Source: Lysinibacter sp. HNR
GTDB taxonomy: Bacteria > Actinomycetota > Actinomycetes > Actinomycetales > Microbacteriaceae
Assembly (NCBI RefSeq): GCF_029760935.1
Contig: NZ_CP121684.1
Location: forward strand, 2,294,001-2,358,000
DNA: 64,000 nucleotides
Direction: 5' to 3'
This document shows, one piece after another, positions 62,590 to 64,000 of the stretch (position 1 is the first letter of the stretch; each line of letters opens with the position of its first letter). Under the pieces are notes generated by a model. The model ran no database searches and was not told the DNA's origin. It saw nothing but the letters and a program-made list of their open reading frames with translations. The translations under genes were made by a program, and so were the position numbers.

Positions 62590-63918
62590 ATGACCGATCA
62601 GCCCAACTGGAACTTTGAGACCAAACAGATACACTCCGGCGCAAAGCCCGACCCCACCACCAATGCACGGGCGACACCGATCTATCAGACCACCTCGTAC
62701 GTCTTTAACGACTCGGATCACGCAAAGAACCTCTTTGCGCTCGCCGAAGCGGGAAATATCTACACCCGCATTCAAAACCCCACACAAAACGTCGTGGAGG
62801 AGCGAGTCACCGCACTTGAGGGTGGCAGCGGGGCTCTGCTTGTAGCTTCGGGGCAGGCCGCCGAAACCTATGCGGTTCTGAATATCGCCCGGGCGGGTGA
62901 CCACATCGTCTCCTCCAGTTCAATCTACGGTGGTACCTACAACCTTTTTAAATACACTCTTGCCCGGCTGGGTATCGAGGCCACTTTTGTGGAGAACCAG
63001 GATGATGCAGACGAGTGGCGTCGAGCAATCCGCCCCAACACCAAGCTTTTCTTTGCAGAAACAATCGGAAACCCCAAGATCAATATTCTTGATATCGAGA
63101 AGGTCGCTCGGGTGGCACACTCTGCGGGCCTTCCCCTCATCGTAGACAACACCATCGCAACCCCCTACCTCATTCGCCCGCTTGAGCACGGCGCCGACAT
63201 CGTGGTCCATTCCGCCACCAAGTTCCTCGGCGGTCATGGAACCACCGTGGGTGGTGTTATTGTCGACGGTGGAAAGTTCGAGTGGTCCAAACACGTTTCA
63301 CGATTCCCCGAACTCACCGAACCAGATCCCTCCTATCACGGCGTAAGCTACACGGGGGTTCACGGCGATAGTGTGGCCTACATCATCAAGGCGCGCGTAC
63401 AGCTACTCCGCGACCTGGGGGCGGCAATCGCACCGACCAGCGCCTGGCAGCTCATCCAGGGAATCGAAACCCTCTCGCTCCGTATCGAGCGACACGTTCA
63501 AAACGCGCAGGAGATAGCCGAGTGGTTGGATGAGCACCCCGACATCGCCAGCGTCAACTACTCGGGACTGCCCGGAAGCCCCTGGTACGAGGCCGCTGGC
63601 AAGTACGCGCCCAAGGGAGTCGGAGCCGTGCTGAGCTTCGAGCTTAAGGGGGGTGTTAACGCCGGTCGCGCCCTGGTCGATAACCTCAGCCTTTTCAGCC
63701 ACCTGGCAAACATTGGTGATGTGCGCAGCCTCGTCATACACCCGGCCTCCACCACGCACTCCCAGCTCACCCCAGAGCAGCAGCTCACCACCGGTGTCAC
63801 ACCCGGATTGGTGCGACTCTCGGTCGGCATCGAAAACGTCGCCGATCTTAAGGCCGACCTGGAACACGGCCTCGCGGCAGCCCGAAAGGTGGTAGCGGCA
63901 GAACGCTCTAACATCTAG
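62590..63918 (+). CDS. metY: O-acetylhomoserine sulfhydrylase (homocysteine synthase) MetY
   Basis: 442-residue PLP enzyme of the Cys/Met metabolism family. The cofactor lysine is in VVHSATKFLGGHGTTVGG. The N-terminal YQTTSYVFNDSDHAKNLFAL and FAETIGNPKINILDI support MetY. Length and C-terminal sequence agree with the direct-sulfhydrylation enzyme. An aldehyde-type metX gene probably follows at 63984. No SAM riboswitch was recognised upstream (62386-62589). Confidence 0.93.
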   Translation: MTDQPNWNFETKQIHSGAKPDPTTNARATPIYQTTSYVFNDSDHAKNLFALAEAGNIYTRIQNPTQNVVEERVTALEGGSGALLVASGQAAETYAVLNIARAGDHIVSSSSIYGGTYNLFKYTLARLGIEATFVENQDDADEWRRAIRPNTKLFFAETIGNPKINILDIEKVARVAHSAGLPLIVDNTIATPYLIRPLEHGADIVVHSATKFLGGHGTTVGGVIVDGGKFEWSKHVSRFPELTEPDPSYHGVSYTGVHGDSVAYIIKARVQLLRDLGAAIAPTSAWQLIQGIETLSLRIERHVQNAQEIAEWLDEHPDIASVNYSGLPGSPWYEAAGKYAPKGVGAVLSFELKGGVNAGRALVDNLSLFSHLANIGDVRSLVIHPASTTHSQLTPEQQLTTGVTPGLVRLSVGIENVADLKADLEHGLAAARKVVAAERSNI

Positions 63919-63983
63919 ATACTCCAGCGACTTAGTATTAGTGTGTTATCCAACGGAACCAACTTTAAAAGGGTGTGAGCATC

Positions 63984-64000
63984 ATGGAAACACAGTTGCG
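63984..64000 (+). CDS. Start of the next gene (probably metX), truncated by the window end
   Basis: ATG 63984 follows GGGTGTGAG and encodes METQL before the window stops. Homoserine O-acetyltransferase often follows metY, so metX is likely from synteny, but too little sequence is present to prove it. Confidence 0.4.

Overview
The window looks like chromosomal DNA from an actinobacterium, most likely Microbacteriaceae or a close relative. The reasons are moderately high GC, many GTG/TTG starts and ATGA/GTGA-coupled gene pairs. Several families are typical of the phylum: DUF3097, DUF3054, a BioQ-type TetR beside bioY, a protein O-mannosyltransferase, and LAxTG-type wall-anchored proteins. No rRNA, tRNA or CRISPR array was seen. 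The species cannot be named from the sequence alone.

Layout. 1-1.3 kb: 3' part of a frameshifted M60-like (mucin-targeting) metalloprotease with two tandem carbohydrate/mucin-binding modules. 1.6-5.4 kb: NarL/LuxR-type two-component system divergent from an ABC exporter. 5.4-8.7 kb: a MerR regulator fused to a peroxiredoxin domain, a frameshifted NAD(P)-binding oxidoreductase divergent from its probable TetR repressor, and a RibD/DHFR-like reductase. 8.7-10.8 kb: RCC1-repeat surface protein. 10.9-15.9 kb: a biotin-uptake operon, bioY - acyl-CoA ligase-like - thiolase-like - bioM - bioN, divergent from bioQ with two perfect TGAAC-N3-GTTCA operators. 16-24.7 kb: MacB-like exporter, serine hydrolase, DUF genes and a degenerate arginase-fold protein. 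24.7-28.9 kb: ribose-type sugar ABC operon led by a shortened RbsD/FucU relic. 29-33.6 kb: iron-box-controlled SIP-domain protein, large DUF11-like surface protein, alpha/beta hydrolase and tyrosine phosphatase. 33.7-40.8 kb: amidase and a complete dpp-type peptide ABC operon. 40.9-43.6 kb: rsmI divergent from a PMT. 43.7-47.7 kb: alpha-glucoside module (MFS, GH13, TetR) behind a 42-bp near-palindrome. 48-51.8 kb: a wall-anchored serine protease gene split by an IS1634-family element that is flanked by a perfect 218-bp direct repeat. 52.7-56.5 kb: methylcitrate cluster prpD-prpB-prpC, with an in-frame (His-Glu)6 microsatellite in PrpC. 56.7-64 kb: a second broken serine protease, a divergent ABC pair, a S51-like peptidase with ung, a J-domain/NERD protein, metY and the start of the next gene.

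The window mixes nutrient acquisition (biotin, peptides, sugars, propionate, iron) with secreted or wall-anchored proteins. Many of the latter are damaged. Three genes are each broken by an apparent one-base loss in a homopolymer (C, G and A runs), which could be real decay, slippage-controlled expression or assembly error. Many genes appear to have leaderless starts, with a TANNNT box 6-7 nt before the start codon. The most notable items are the long IS target duplication, the active-site-altered thiolase inside the BioQ regulon, the MerR-peroxiredoxin fusion, the metal-ligand-poor arginase homologue, the PrpC repeat and the large palindrome controlling the alpha-glucoside operon.
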